A stretch of DNA of 64,000 nt from Paragonimus westermani (lineage: Eukaryota > Platyhelminthes > Trematoda > Plagiorchiida > Troglotrematidae). How positions within the stretch are numbered: position 1 is the first letter of the stretch; each line of letters opens with the position of its first letter. Position numbers and translations under genes: made by a program. The DNA lies in assembly GCA_008508345.1 (NCBI GenBank), contig QNGE01003089.1, forward strand, positions 1 through 64,000, written 5' to 3'. Under the pieces are notes generated by a model. That model was not told the DNA's origin and searched no databases. It was given only the letters and a program-made list of their open reading frames with translations. Positions 1-12,564 of the stretch are shown here, piece after piece.

Positions 1-3000
1 GCCCTTCCATCTCATGGTGGTCTCTGACAATCGTGTCTGTAACGACACAGCCGACTGACAGTGCCACTAGTCGAAGAAAAAGAGATGGCTCAAGTAAGAC
101 CCCTCCACCGGGATTCAAATCAACGTGAAGGGCTTCAAGTGTGCCATCCCCTCTCGTTGACGGTTAGAGAGGTCAGGCTTTTGATGGTTCTGTGCTAATT
201 TAGTCAAACAAAACAACCGACACGATAAATCCGGCTGTTTCTTACGATCACTGTCAACCGGCTATCACGCAAATGAGGCAGTTCCTAACTCGCTCTAACC
301 CTGATGTCACACGAAGAAAGTTGTGCTAGTGGGATTAACGTAAACCTGTTCCCACAAACATAAGTAACGGTAGGAACTCTTCTAAGTTCCAGTTACCCAA
401 ATATTAACTGTTTAGACAGTCATGAAGTCCTAAGTTTGCAGGTTGGGTCATTCACTCGCAGGTGTACATCTTTATATCACACACCAGAGCCTCTCGAAAA
501 GTTGTGACCACCACGTTTGGCTCAAACAGAGTATGTCTCATCTAACAACACTGAACATGATCTTGAATTCGCTGACGTTGGTTGGCTACAAATGTGGCGA
601 AACTGTATGGAATGTTATTCAAATGCTCCAGTGCGACGGCAGATTGTGTCGTAAGTGTGGTGCGCCCATAGGTCAATTTAACACCGTTCTTCAAACACCT
701 CATGAACTTGATAGCCGCTGCTGCAACTGTGGGTTCCATTTTACCGATTGATGGGGTTTGTGAGGGTACAACCCGAGATTCTCTCATTAAATAGCAGCAG
801 AGATCGGTGTCATTGTCTAAACCCCCGCCGATGCAGACGATCGTTCGGTTTCCCGTGTTGGAGCCATTAAAAACGTTCGTAATCCCAAATGTGCTTACGT
901 CTTCCCACGACACTCAATGCAAAACGGTATGATGGTCGAGCTCGCATTCTCTACACCCTGCGGCCGACTTTCTCGCTCTTCGCAGTATTTTCCTTCTAAC
1001 GGTGTGTCCGATTAGGTGTTCCGGGTACATGTATACTGGAGTAGTATTTGACCGTCCAGTGGAAAAGAATCAATGAAGCACAGAGCCGCAAACCGACGCG
1101 ACGCACACCGACAGACCCTCCGCGTTAGCGGAATTCTTGTTTCAGACAAGCAAAACTTAGAGCACGCATTAGACACACGTCATCTGATCATACCTGCTCT
1201 TAGGTGACTGCGGTCAGTTAAATTCATTACCTTTGAGACGAGCCTCCTCTCGTCTTGTGGGGCACCTACCAACACTTTGTGTCGGACGGCTCCTCCATAA
1301 ACCGAAAACATTTGATAAAACGATACGACACACATCAGACGCCATACGTCTGATATACTCAAAGCTAACTCCTATGATACACGACGTATAGTAAACAGCT
1401 CATTTTCCTGGAAAAGAGCAAGTGGTGGTGCTGGCGTGAACGACACAATGTCTGTTATTTCCCTGTCGCATAGTACAGTTACAGGGCTTACAGTTGAACG
1501 CTACCAGGGGATGGGATGTAACATGCGTGCCGCGCTTTATAGATATTGACCAAACGTTTAACATTCCTTCACTGGCGCCTGTCTTCAGTGCTCCTCAAAT
1601 TCCGATAGTGGCCAGGCCAATTCATGTGTTATTGGCTTTATCGGGTCGGAGTATTCTGAACTACGTGGTTGCATCGGTAGAATGCGACATCAAGCGTCAA
1701 AGACAAGCCCAACATCTCTGTTTTGGACACGGATACCTGCCTGGACTGTAAGTCTGTCACAAACCATTCACTGTCTCGCGTGAGTTGCAGGTGGATAGCA
1801 TCGTCCTCACTTGTGACGCATCTGCTCCTCGGGGTGTTTGGCAGCAGGGCCTAGCAACCGGTGAACCTCCAGGATTGGATAACCACGTGAAAAAGCAGTT
1901 GTGGGGACACCGCAAGATGTTTGAAGCCCGACTTCACTGTGTCTTCCGAAGGTTGATGTTGCTATGCATATTCGCCCTCGGATCTCCATAGCCCCATCTT
2001 CGGGCGTCGTTCCTTCAAATCTTGGAAATATCTGGGACGAGGCATATCAGCTCATATTCTACTGCCTTTGTGTAGTTCAGTCACTGTCTAGTGACGTGAC
2101 GGCGTAGAAAATGGGCCTCCCGCGACGTCCTGCGGGAGTGAGCCATTCGATGCACCGCAATATCAAACATGACAATGCTCCAGGAGTTGTTTGTCACTGT
2201 GGAGCTAGCAGACGGGACGTCTACACAACGGTTACGAAGGGTGCGTAGCCCCCATGTAGCCGTAAGGCTGGAATTGAAGTATTGAAACAACCGTGGTTGG
2301 GTGAACTCCCGTCGGGTATGTGTCTCCTCTGAGGAGCGTTTGCAGAAGAAAATAATTTCAAGGATTTGGCAAAAGTAGGGGACAAAATCATGCAGATTCA
2401 CCCTGCTAACCGGTACACGCCCTCAACAAATCTCGAAAGGGTACACCGAGTCATGTAGGTGGCTCAAGGGTGAACACGTCTATTTGAAAAATGAATACAC
2501 GAATGGGCCTGCTCACAGAGAAAATCGAGGTATTGTGGGGTGCATATTAGTCTCGGACGCTCAGTGGTTCGTCGGACTGCGCTCATCATGCTTTTGGCGT
2601 TTCTCGGTAAGTCGGATCTTGAATGGTCACGCCTGTGATGTAGAAAGCGTCCGTAAATCCTAAACCCGATGAGTATTCGATTCCGACTAAAAAGACGGTC
2701 TTCAAGTTGAGTTTTTTATCGAATAGGTGCTACATTGCAAGGAACTATTGAATGACACGAGAAAGAAAGTAACAATCAGCATCGATATCGAATCCGTGAG
2801 ATTCCCAGGGTCCGGGAGCAAGGATTTACGTGACCATGATCAAGCACGACGCACCACGTGATGGCGGAACAATGCAGCGTGAATGAAACCGAGTTACACA
2901 AAAGGAGGTTCAGCAGTGGGAAGTAGCTACTGATAAGGTGCACGAGATAAAGCTATGACAGGTAAAGGATGTCGCGCATTAGTAATATATCGAAATTGAC

Positions 3001-3139
3001 GTAAGTCGGTAGGAGAATTTGCACATGCATTATTCGAATACTGTGTCAGTTATTGGATCGTTTGTGAACGACCCAATTCACGCCATATACGCAGAATATG
3101 TTGATTCAAAGAAGGTGATTCTCAATTTCCAACGACAAA
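1..3139. other. no recognisable gene; decayed sequence
   Basis: I see no supported gene here. Open stretches are short (at most about 120 codons) and overlap on both strands. None shows a domain, a plausible splice-site pair or a family motif I recognise. A plus-strand stretch at 443-751 has several CxxC pairs (CRKC, CCNC), but its antisense frame is equally open and no known finger spacing fits. The region probably holds old, unrecognisable repeat DNA or intergenic sequence. Confidence 0.5.
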
Positions 3140-3600
3140 TAAGACATTCTATCTTCAAAGCGGTCAACGAGAAGGCGCTCGCAAAAATACTACATTTAAT
3201 ACGGTACCAACTGAACCTTTATAAATGAAGTATGAATCTCTCACCTTTTATATGAAATATCCCCAAACATTGACCACAGTATGTGCCCGTGCAACAAATG
3301 GAACACTTACGCACTATTTAGCGATGAGGGACGATAAAATGGAATTGAGCTCGCCTAAACAAATGGTTGTTGTCTGGGCCGGAGCAAAACGACTGTTCGC
3401 GCTCCGAGAAATGATGGGAATTTCAAGCTACCCAGGGAGCAATATAGAGGGGAAATATTTAATTCTGGCATCTAGATCTTCGCAAATCTCTGGCTGGATA
3501 AAAGTAGGGGGAACAGTTGCAATTGCTGATGTAACAATAAAGATTATTATTACAGTTTGGTTTTGCTATAAATCATCTGGCGTATAGTCACCCGTCCACA
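3140..3600 (+). repeat. left arm of an imperfect inverted repeat
   Basis: This stretch is similar to the reverse complement of about 4,400-4,925. The best-kept block reads GAGAAGGCGCTCGCAA at about 3,170 and recurs on the minus strand near 4,880. Translated, both arms give a peptide beginning NEKALA and, about 50 residues later, a block with the pattern DK-x-EL-x-S-x-KQ. The arms are diverged, with small indels. They could be the long terminal inverted repeats of a DNA transposon, or two copies of one older repeat in opposite orientation. No transposase is visible in the 0.8-kb spacer. Confidence 0.55.
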
Positions 3601-4399
3601 CTAAACAGAAAAGACAGCAACCGCAAAAATGGTGCAACTGACCACCAAGCTCAAGATAATCCATTCACAGAAGGTCATTCCAGCGAACTGGTGAACTATC
3701 GCTTATCTTTACCAAACGAAGCCACGTCAACCTATGTAGCGAAAAGTTGCGCGCCCTTGACTTTTAAGCCACACGGCACTTCAGGTGTTTTTCATCCTAA
3801 CCGACATTTAAGCGCCCATCATCCGGGAGCCTCTCAATAGGAGTGCACTTTTCGCTACGGTGCATCTCAGCAGACATCGAGCCCAGCAACTTCATGGGCA
3901 AATTCCTAACACCCGTAGCACTGGAGTAGCACAACTAGCAACGCTGTCCTTGCTGCACGACCAATGCTGTCTGCTGTTTAGTGCATAAGCACATTCGCTC
4001 TTCACTGCTCGCTTGCTTTTCAGTACCACACTGGACTCTTTGGCAGGCCTTGCGAGGGTGTGTGCGCAGGCTTGCAGCAAGTCATTTAACATTTTTTACA
4101 GACGATGAGTATATCTAAACCAGCAACAATTTCCACCGAACGGTTGCGCCGTACCACTACCGGTACCAAACCTATGGTATGTGTTCCACTTCATTCCACC
4201 TGGCGTTCATTCACAAAATCTGCCTGACGACACTGGCTAGGTTAGACCTTGCATACCATCTCCGGGCATTATCATTGATCCGTTTGTCGATTTCCTCCTA
4301 TTTCTGCTCACAGCACAAGATTTCTGCTAGTACTAGCCGGTTTTCAGATTTTCACGTCGAGTTGTAACAGTCTCACCATATGCCCATATAAACTTGACG

Positions 4400-4925
4400 C
4401 ATGCGACTATGGTAAAAAAAGTCGCTCCTTTGGAACCTTTAGTAAAATATTCTAGAGCCTTTCGAAAACCAACAAGCCGCTCAAAGTGTGGCATTGTTCA
4501 AGTTTCTTGCATTGTCTGTCTAATCATTTTTTCAAGTAAACTGCTTTTATCCTTGAGTCAGATACTTTTACCGTCCCCTAATCTTATTCACTCCGAGCCA
4601 TTTAAATTTCTAAATGCCAAAATTGGACAGTTTCCCTGCGCGTTTTTTGATGAATCATACTTGTCATTTTTGGATGCGTGTATATTCGTCTTGCTCCAAC
4701 CCAACAAATGATCTTTTGCTTTGATGAGCCCAGTTCAGTTTTATCCTTTCCCTTGCTGAACGGTGCCTGACTGTTGGTTTTGTCATACGGCCACACTCTC
4801 TGTTTAGGTTATATGAGAGACCTGCCTTTCTTGTATATTGATGGGACGTGTGCCGTACCAAACCAGCTCTTGCGAGCGCCTTCTCATTACCCACTTCGAA
4901 GATAGACTATCCTCCACGCCGTTAT
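4400..4925 (-). repeat. right arm of an imperfect inverted repeat
   Basis: This is the minus-strand partner of the arm at 3,140-3,600. Similarity runs from the block TATCTTC-GAAG next to GAGAAGGCGCTCGC (about 4,910 down to 4,875) through the peptide block DKTELGSSKQ to about 4,550. The spacer (3,601-4,399) holds one minus-strand open frame of 66 codons (3,892-4,092) that I do not recognise. Confidence 0.55.
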
Positions 4926-7199
4926 ATACTGAAGAAGGCATTTGTTGGATCAATAGGTTGTGCGCAAACCGGTGAAAATTTGAATCGTTAACAAACGATT
5001 CGATAGCGTCTTACATCCCGGAGGAGTTTTCTACTTCTTCCTGGTTGTTCGCCCTTCGTATATCTGTCCGCATTTCAAACATCTTGGAATGCCTGGACAG
5101 GTGTTCTGAGCTTTCAAAGAACTGGTCAAAAAACCGTTCAACTGAGGTTTAGCCAGACGTCTATCCTCTAGTTTACGACAAACGTCTTACCCTGATTCCG
5201 TATATACACCTTGCTCCTTGCAGCTCTCATGGTTTCTGCACTGTAGAAACCTAGCGGCTTAGAATGAGATCAAAAGATACTCCCCATGTTGGCTCTTGGT
5301 TAGTACCCAACAGGTACAGCTTGGCCGTATCTTCATGGAGTAAACCAAACAACAATTCAAATCAGGAAAATCTCACCTGCTTCCGCTTTACCTTTACCTG
5401 TACGTCTTCATTAAGCCTCAGCGCGCATCTCTATCAGTGTGGCTCGCAATTGCCTGTTTATCTTAGGCTTGTCACACCACGGCCATCATTCAGTCAAACA
5501 CAGGCCATCGTCTACAGTCTTACGTGTAGTAAATCGACGACCTCAGAGGTAAGCAACTCATTCATCTACATTGCCACATTCACCAGTATCTGCACTGAGT
5601 TTGCAAATTCACACTCTCCACATAATGGGTGGGTTCCACTTTAGATTAGCGCAGCAGCGTATGCGAAGGAACCCCGCCGTTCTAGGTTCTCCGTGTACGT
5701 ACTCATGAAGCCGGCAGCGTCATGAACAAAACTATGCGGAAGGTGGCCCACACGTCGTTACCTCCGTTGACACGATGGAAGTTTGCCTACAGCCACCTTT
5801 CTTCAGGGCCTTATGTAGTGACCGTCGACCATGCGGTTTTCCTCTGGATCCCGGCTGCGACCGTTTCCGCGCTTATATGTTTTTTACGCATGATTCTGTG
5901 CATACCTTCTGGTTGTCACTTCCTGCAATCATGTAGCCAGTTACACGTAGCGATTGCCCGCCACTTTTTAGTGACCCATCCATCATTCTACCTTCTAAGA
6001 TCGAATCACCCCTTATCGCCACCAAACAGTGGCGCGTCAATGTATGTCGTTAGGAGCTGAGTGCCTCTGTCTTTGGAATCTCGCGTAACTTCAAGTGTTT
6101 TTTCATTCCATTTGACATCAAACGACCAGTACCGGGGGATATTTCTGATTAGCTTGTATTCTTGAATGACGCCACAGTGCGCAACCGCGTTGGTATCTTC
6201 ACTTCCATCTCCGATCATAAAGCCGGGCCAACTCCATTTTGCTTTGTGAACACCTTACAGTTTCGGTAAAGCCCTACTGAATTTATTCGCATTTTGAAAC
6301 ATTTATCAGCTAACACAACCGGAATTTTTTGCGAGTCAGAGATGCACACTAAGCAGCAGTACATTAATACAATAGAATCACCCGCTCATGCGTAAACAGG
6401 GCATGATGCCATTCGCGAAACCTCAGACAGCGCGAGTGAATTTCACCACATGCTTGGGCAATTATGTATTTCGCCGGTGTAACGTTTCCTGATCGAAATG
6501 AGTTGAGAGAAGCCAATTTGGCGCGGAAAGATATTTTCACATTTTCACGAAATATATCAAAATGCATAATGCAGGACAAATATGAACTACATCGGGTGCG
6601 ACGGTTGTGTAACATCCAGAAAAGTCTACTCTACACAACAACCGTCCATATTCGCACCTCTGCGGAAAAATGGGTTGACTTTTCTGAAAAAAGCACCGTG
6701 TTAGCTTTCGTAATCGGTTTCATATTGTGAAAGTGTTTTCACTGAAATTTTCATGGTGGAACATAGCTCTATTTCGCGGAGGCGATCAATTTCGTGCGGT
6801 CGAGGAGGTGTGTGTGAATGTGTAATTCTCGACCATGTTGTGTTTGCATTGCACTTCACACCGAACACTGAAGCGATTTACCACCAACGCCGTGCTGTAA
6901 CGATCGTGGGATAGTTATCTGATTGAATTATGTTCAACCTGTTTCTTCCTCAGTGGTTCAGGTAGATATCAGTCGACGGAATATCATTTCTAAAAACGAT
7001 TACACATGTTGCCATTAGATGGTTTTTTCATCTACGATCCATCTAGGACGGAGTGAACATAAGTAATGTGCCTCAATCTATCACTGAAAACCTACGTACT
7101 GTCTAGTTTACCGTCTAGTTTACCTTGTTGAGTCCAAATTGATGTAACAAATCAATTATTTTATCGAATTATGCAGTTGTCAAGTGCTATCGTCTCAGA
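4926..7199. other. no recognisable gene
   Basis: Open frames up to 126 codons occur (5,264-5,644 and 5,722-6,060 on plus; 6,006-6,218 on minus). They carry no motif I can identify and overlap antisense frames. No splice-bounded exon was seen. Treat the stretch as unannotated, probably old repeat DNA. Confidence 0.45.
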
Positions 7200-7389
7200 A
7201 CTATGTACCTCACAGATTTCTGCCTGAATATAAATTTTCCCTTTATGTAACGTCTGTTTTGTTGCTCTATTTACATAGCTGACTCATAGTACAATTTCCA
7301 GATTTGGTGTTCAAACGTGTATATGCTTAAAAATCTGTACGATGATCACGCTGTCCTGAGCGTGTTCCTCACAAATGCGCCGAGAAGTA

Positions 7390-7390
<1 letters not shown>
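7200..7390 (-). pseudogene. CR1-like reverse transcriptase fragment
   Basis: On the minus strand this is the same reverse transcriptase segment found on the plus strand at about 12,285-12,420. Both translate to a block VRNTLRTA-stop-S-YRF followed by IYTFEH. In related non-LTR elements this position holds the YADD active-site segment and what follows. The ADD codons are destroyed here, so the piece is dead. It ends upstream exactly where an ATT microsatellite begins. Confidence 0.6.

Positions 7391-7429
<39 letters not shown>
7391..7429. repeat. (ATT)13 microsatellite
   Basis: Thirteen uninterrupted ATT units. Read on the minus strand it is (AAT)n directly joined to the reverse transcriptase fragment. 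In the related copy at 12,270 the same place carries short AAT-rich codons for the IINDI-like part of the RT. The repeat probably expanded from those codons. Confidence 0.95.
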
Positions 7430-7919
7430 GTTTGCAGACTGTGCCTGATTGTGGTTTGCCATTTGTAATCAATTCTATTCTCAATTGTGCGACGGCCATT
7501 GACCCGCTGATAGGCTGGTTGTTTCTCCGACGCTAACACCAATTCCAACCAGTACCATTCCAGCCACTACAGTCTAGCCTCCGTATCATAGTCGTTTTTG
7601 ATTATATTGATTGTTGGTCTGTGTTTTTAACAGTCGCGGACTTTATTGATACGTCTGAAGACTTCTGGCCAGTGTCTCACCCAGATGAGCACGCCGCCGT
7701 CGAGCTCATCATCGTCCGCCTCGTATGACTACCAGCTATTAAGAACCCACACTTCTACATTTGCCAGTGCATATCCTTCCAGCACAGCAGCGTTTTCGAA
7801 CATAACACCACAAGTCCAGTTACGTTTTTATTCCCTGCCCAGCAAACGTCCCAGTCATGCACACAAATATTGTAGGTTAGTTGCCTTCATCAAATGTTTG
7901 CACACACAATTCAGCTACA
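7430..7919. other. unassigned, possibly gypsy gag start
   Basis: A plus-strand frame opens at 7,646 and runs to 7,927. It is serine-rich near its start (TPPSSSSSSAS) and reaches the integrase remnant that follows. It might be the N-terminal part of the same gypsy element's Gag, joined by an internal deletion to integrase, but no Gag signature is clear. Nothing else was seen. Confidence 0.25.
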
Positions 7920-8825
7920 GTCAATAGGTTTGCCCGCTGGCCAACGGTTGTCCAATTGAAGGTAATTCGGACAAAACGATGGCCAAGGCATCCGTCGAAC
8001 GCTGGATTGCAAATTTCGGAGTCCCTCCAACCATAAAGATAGACCTCAGCGTCCAATTCCAATATAATTTGTTCAGTAAATTAACGCACCCGCCGGCTTG
8101 TGTACAAGTGCGCACAGCAGCACACCACTCTTGCCCAAATATTTGTGCCGCCAGCCAAAATTCTGAATATCAGTTCGGAGATACTTTACCGGATGTAGTG
8201 AGTAAATCTTAAAAGTTCAAGTCAAGATCCGGTATACCGCCAAAAAGGACACCAGCACCACTGTGACAAAGCTGTCTTTTGGAACCGCTCTTCACCTTCT
8301 CGAAGAACTCATGCATCAAGCGGTTACCACAGTCCTGTCCGCTAACTATGTCCGACGACTTCAGCAACATCTCTGGGACATTCGTCTTACACAGACGTAC
8401 AAACATCAGCAACGGAAACAACAGCCATCAGGGTTGAATACGTGCCACCTTTTCTTCATACGCAACGGTGCGGCGCGAAATCATCCTAGCCAGCTACCTT
8501 CAGCTTACGCATCAAACCTCGATGTAACCAGCAACGTTTTCTGAAACAAGGTTGGTGTGCACGACTTCCCCTTTACCGATCGTCTAGGCCTCGCGTTTTT
8601 TGGTCAGAACTATCCCAAGCCGCCAAGCCTCAACGCTACCGAAGAATCCCGTGTACGACAGCTCAACGGGAACCATTTCAGACGTTCCCGCTCTGTGTGC
8701 CGTCAGTACAAGTCCCAGAAAGAAGGAACGTTTCCTTAAACAAATGACTGACTGCGGCTCGCATTTTTATTGTGCTTCTACTTCTGTGATCACTAACAAA
8801 CGCCGTGGGGGAAGAGTTCCGTAAT
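7920..8825 (+). pseudogene. Ty3/gypsy integrase C-terminal remnant (element D)
   Basis: Broken pol end of a gypsy retrotransposon. Translation in shifting frames gives the integrase core (RFARWPTVV, then VERWIANFGVPPTI), where integrases of this clade have a Thr-Asp-Arg-Gly run. Here the run is IDLSVQF, so the catalytic Asp is followed by Leu, not Arg-Gly. Next come TAAHHSCPN (usual TAYHP-AN), the post-core block VLSANYVRRLQQH and CHLFFIRN (the C-terminal domain pattern HVFIRND). The tail ends NKRRGGRVP and a stop at 8,822. At least three frameshifts interrupt it. It is in the opposite orientation to elements A-C. No LTR was recognised on either side. Confidence 0.75.
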
Positions 8826-9288
8826 GCACATCGTTATTTTTTCCAATTATTGTGGCTACTTGGCCTCGATAACTCTTACCCCCATTTTCATTCGGGCAAT
8901 TGTTGCTCACCTTTTGAAAACATGTCGTACGTTATTTACTGCCTGCGTTTTTTTTACTGATTAAACTATGCGGTTATGATGGAAATTACCCGCAGGGAGT
9001 GAAATCTGCCGCTAGACATCGATAAAATGAGAAACCATTGAGCACTGGATGATATTTCCGTGGTATCCCCCAGGAATGTGAAGGTCATCGATTTCCATGA
9101 CAGAGAGCATCAGGAGAGTTAAAAAGATTAATTTTATTCGACAGTAAATCTGTTTGTCCTTCATTTGGCGCCGAGATCGAAATTAGCGATGGTAGGTGTT
9201 GTGATGGTATAAATGTAGCATCCTGTGAAGAATGGTTCCACATGTGATTAATATTTGACCGATGTTATCATATATTTCATTTTAGGTT
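8826..9288. other. no gene seen
   Basis: AT-rich stretch between the gypsy remnant and the MULE remnant. No open frame of note. It could include the missing 3' LTR of element D, but no second copy exists in the window to confirm that. Confidence 0.4.
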
Positions 9289-10385
9289 ATGGATCATTTA
9301 CAGGGCTTCAAATATGTCTTTGAGAATCGCGAATTTTCTGGCTTCAGCGAGTTCGAAAGTTGTTTAGATAGGTGCATGAAGTACCACAGTGTTGTGTACG
9401 TGCCTGGTTCAAGCAAAAATTCAAGCAGTGGACGCTTGAAATATGATCACGTGAGTGTGATTGCCGTTGAGTTTACCTGTTGGATGGCGTTTTGCTGTAG
9501 AAAACACAGGCAACGTAAAAGCGAAAGCCGCGGAGTACGACGTGTTTAATGAGTTCAGTTTACGTATATCCCATTGCACAGTTCCCGTGATACGTGCTGC
9601 CAATCATGCTTTAACGTGGTCAGGAGAAATACCGGGTTGGTTGTTAGCTCTTTCACGTTGGAGCACAACCATGACCTAACTCCCTTGCTGTAAGATGCAC
9701 ATCCAAGTATTCGTCGGCTCACTGACAGTGAAGTGAACGACCCAAGACATCTTTTCGAGTATAACACGCCAACTGCTGAGTCGGAGCAGTCTGCTGCGGA
9801 TGTTTATCGTAAGTATATAACTACAATGGATATTTGCAACATCCGTCATCGGTTGAAACCGCCAGTGATAAGTAAGTGGGTTAGTGTGCACTAATGTAGC
9901 AGAAAATCTGCCACAAATCCTGCATCATGGAGAGAAAAACGGCGTGCTGCGTATCATCAGAGACGACGACAATAGGTACACGCACATATGTTTCGCACGT
10001 AGAGAGCAAGCGCAGTAATTCAGACGGTTCCCTAATGTGGTAAACGTCGGTGCCACTCATGGGAGCAACCGCTACAAGTAGGCCCTCCATCACTCCACAT
10101 TCGCCGCTGTAGCCTGAAGCTGCATCAGTTCCTCGTTACAGACGGCATCGGCCATGGACGGCCCGTGATGTACGCCTATGTACGGAGCGAGAAAGACACA
10201 ACCCTGCGTCACTTGTTTGAAACGTTCCGGGAGGTGACTGGGACCACATACGTGTCAGGACTTTTGTGATGGATAAAATGGCCGCCCAAATTCGAGCAGC
10301 ACGAGTGGTCTTTAGATGCGACATTATGTTATGTTACTTCCATGTTCGGGATGCTGTAAGGAAACGTGTAAGTTGATGCAATAAA
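9289..10385 (+). pseudogene. MULE / ZSWIM-type transposase remnant
   Basis: Remnant of a Mutator-like transposase. The frame at 9,289 gives F-x-FENREFSGFSEFE, the start typical of FAR1/ZSWIM-like DNA-binding regions, and runs to RKHRQRKSESRGV. After a frameshift, HCTVPV--ANHALT matches the H-x-H end of that region. At 10,118-10,270 the RNase H-like core appears: FLVTDGIGHGRPVMYAYV. After another shift comes VMDKMAAQIRAARVVF and then MLCYFHVRDAVRKRV, the C-x2-H block of MULE transposases. At least two frameshifts and a stop make it non-functional. The downstream frame 10,620-10,808 might be its C-terminus, but no SWIM finger (CxCx-n-CxH) is visible. Confidence 0.7.
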
Positions 10386-12029
10386 CCTTATAATCACCAT
10401 TCAGACGAATTCTTCCAGAAGACGATGTTTGTTCCATCGCATGGCCACTTGCAGTAACTCTGAAGAGTATGTGATCACCTTTGTCTGTTTATTTTGAAGG
10501 TTCAACCGAGATGTTGCAATAATACGGCGAACGGACCCCAGCTTTATGAACTATCCCGTTAATACGGATGGTTATCGAACGATAAGGACCAGTCGTTTTT
10601 CATTTGGAGTGCATGAATAATGCTGACGTATCGCAATGCCCCTTCTGCACAGAGCAGTTACAACCTCCCTCGCGAGGTAGCTTATGATATCATTAACTGT
10701 GCATGTTCAGTTGCATCGACCTCAATCACGGTACCAACTCCGACGTTGAAACGCAAACAGAGACCGTGTGCAGCTCCACTATTCACTGATGATACCTCTG
10801 AAGATTAGTTTCGCGTTGTTCCCCCACGCAAGCAAGTCCAAGTGAACGGTTTAACAAATGGCTACATAGACGTCAATGGAAACCGTAGGTGATAACCCAC
10901 CTAACATGTTACATACGGTTTAACTGTAGACAAGCATACACAGCAAGAGGAGGACTTCTACTGAAGCAAAACCGGAAGCATGCGGGTTTCCGTATTTCTG
11001 ACGGAATATCCCGGATAATGAAAATATGTACATATAGTAAGCGTATTCCGGCATAACAGTATCGTGACTTTGTGGCTGTGGGGTGCACGTAGGCTGACCG
11101 CCGAACGGTTAACCACGTATGGCTTCATGCGGTACAGTACTCCACTTCTCGTTAAACACCTTTGCTTTCCTGAAGATACATGAAACTCCATCTCCTTGGT
11201 GGTCAGGTAACTGAACAAATTCACCGAGTTGTTTGACGTTTTAGGGTCAGAGCAGCTTACGCCGATTACGGTGAGCAGTATCTACTCTGAGAAGATCACG
11301 CCGGCTTTCGCCCGCATTATGTTTAGAAGGCATCGGCTGTAGCCTTATCTATTTACCCACGGCGCCTCCAAATTTCGGTGGTTCCTAATCGCACATTGAG
11401 ACGATCATCATCACCCAAACTTATCGACTGTCGGCACCCATTTCAAGGAATATTGGATGAAAAAGTTTTCAAAAAAGATAGTCTGCAACTTATACGGTGC
11501 GTTTATTAATCTTTGGTTGCTAACTTCCTCTATCTAACAGATCGCAAAACTTCAGCTATCTCATCAACATATTTCGCTATTAAATTATCGCAAATCCTTG
11601 ACGTTCTTGATATATATCTTTTACGCATTAAAAAAAAAGAAATCCCACAACACAATAGCCATATTTTATACTTCCCTAAATATTCCGTCCACAACGACTC
11701 ACACGATATTCCAAACCCACAAATTAACTAAAAACCAACGACAGCATTCACTTCCTGCGGATAAATTTCAGCTGCGGTAAAACCGGCGTAACGCACACAT
11801 TCATTTCCGTGCTTCAGGAGAGTGTTAAAATCCTTTCGAATGGCACGGTCCGCTCGTTTTTTAGCGTGGAAGGGAGGAGGGAACTTGTACCATGAGTCTC
11901 TAAAATTAGGCGCAATTTCCACACGAATAGGAATCACAGCCATTTCATTTTATTTGGCGGTTCCAAATGGGATCTTCCAACAACCGGTGCCAAAGATCTA
12001 GGTCAGTTGGAGACTTTGCTCATCAACGC
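10386..12029. other. no recognisable gene
   Basis: Contains short frames (10,620-10,808 plus; 10,958-11,224 minus; 11,728-11,943 minus) without recognisable domains. The last is rich in basic and aromatic residues, but I cannot place it. Probably degraded transposon sequence. Confidence 0.4.
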
Positions 12030-12480
12030 AAAAAACGTGGTAACTAACATTTTCTTGCATATGCAAAGGCTTTTGATTGTGGGCCTCATAAGCGTCTCTT
12101 GATCAAACTGGTATCTTCTGGCATAAAAAATCCCTTGTGCGCCTGGCTTTCGTCATATCTTGACGGCTGCACTCAAACAGTCAGAATCGCGGAGCACTGC
12201 TCAACACCAAAACCAGTGATCAGTTAGGTGATTCAAGGAAGCGTTCTAGGACCGTTGCTTTCCATAATAATGATATTAATGATGGTATATTCCTCGACGC
12301 AATTGTGAGAAACACGCTCAGGACGGCGTGATCAACGTACAGATTTTCAAGCATATACACATTTGAACATTTAAATCGTAAATTGTACAATGAGTCTGCT
12401 ATGCGAATAAAGCAACAGAACAGACATTTGAGGGGAAATCCAACTTTAGAAAGGAAAGTTTGATATGCGTACATATGAGA
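12030..12480 (+). pseudogene. CR1-like reverse transcriptase palm fragment
   Basis: Plus-strand non-LTR reverse transcriptase piece. It begins at AKAFDCGPHKRLLIKL, which carries the first catalytic Asp (AFD). It continues SSGIKNPLCAWLSSYLDG and reaches VIQGSVLGPLL, the usual VPQGSVLGP loop. The second catalytic block (YADD) should follow at about 12,310 but reads TA-stop-STYRF. Stops at about 12,225 and 12,310 show it is dead. Its continuation IYTFEHLNRKLYNE is shared with the minus-strand fragment at 7,200-7,390. Confidence 0.8.
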
Positions 12481-12564
12481 CGGAAGAACTTGGGATCTAC
12501 AAGATTTGTTACGTCAAATTTGTTACGTCAACTGGGACTCCACAGGGTGATCGCTGGTATAATA

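Noticed and set aside
12288..12320. Hairpin motif TATTTCTC...GTGAGAA as a regulatory or terminal element
   Set aside because: It occurs in four places, but each is the same RT coding segment of CR1-like elements, so the similarity is by descent.
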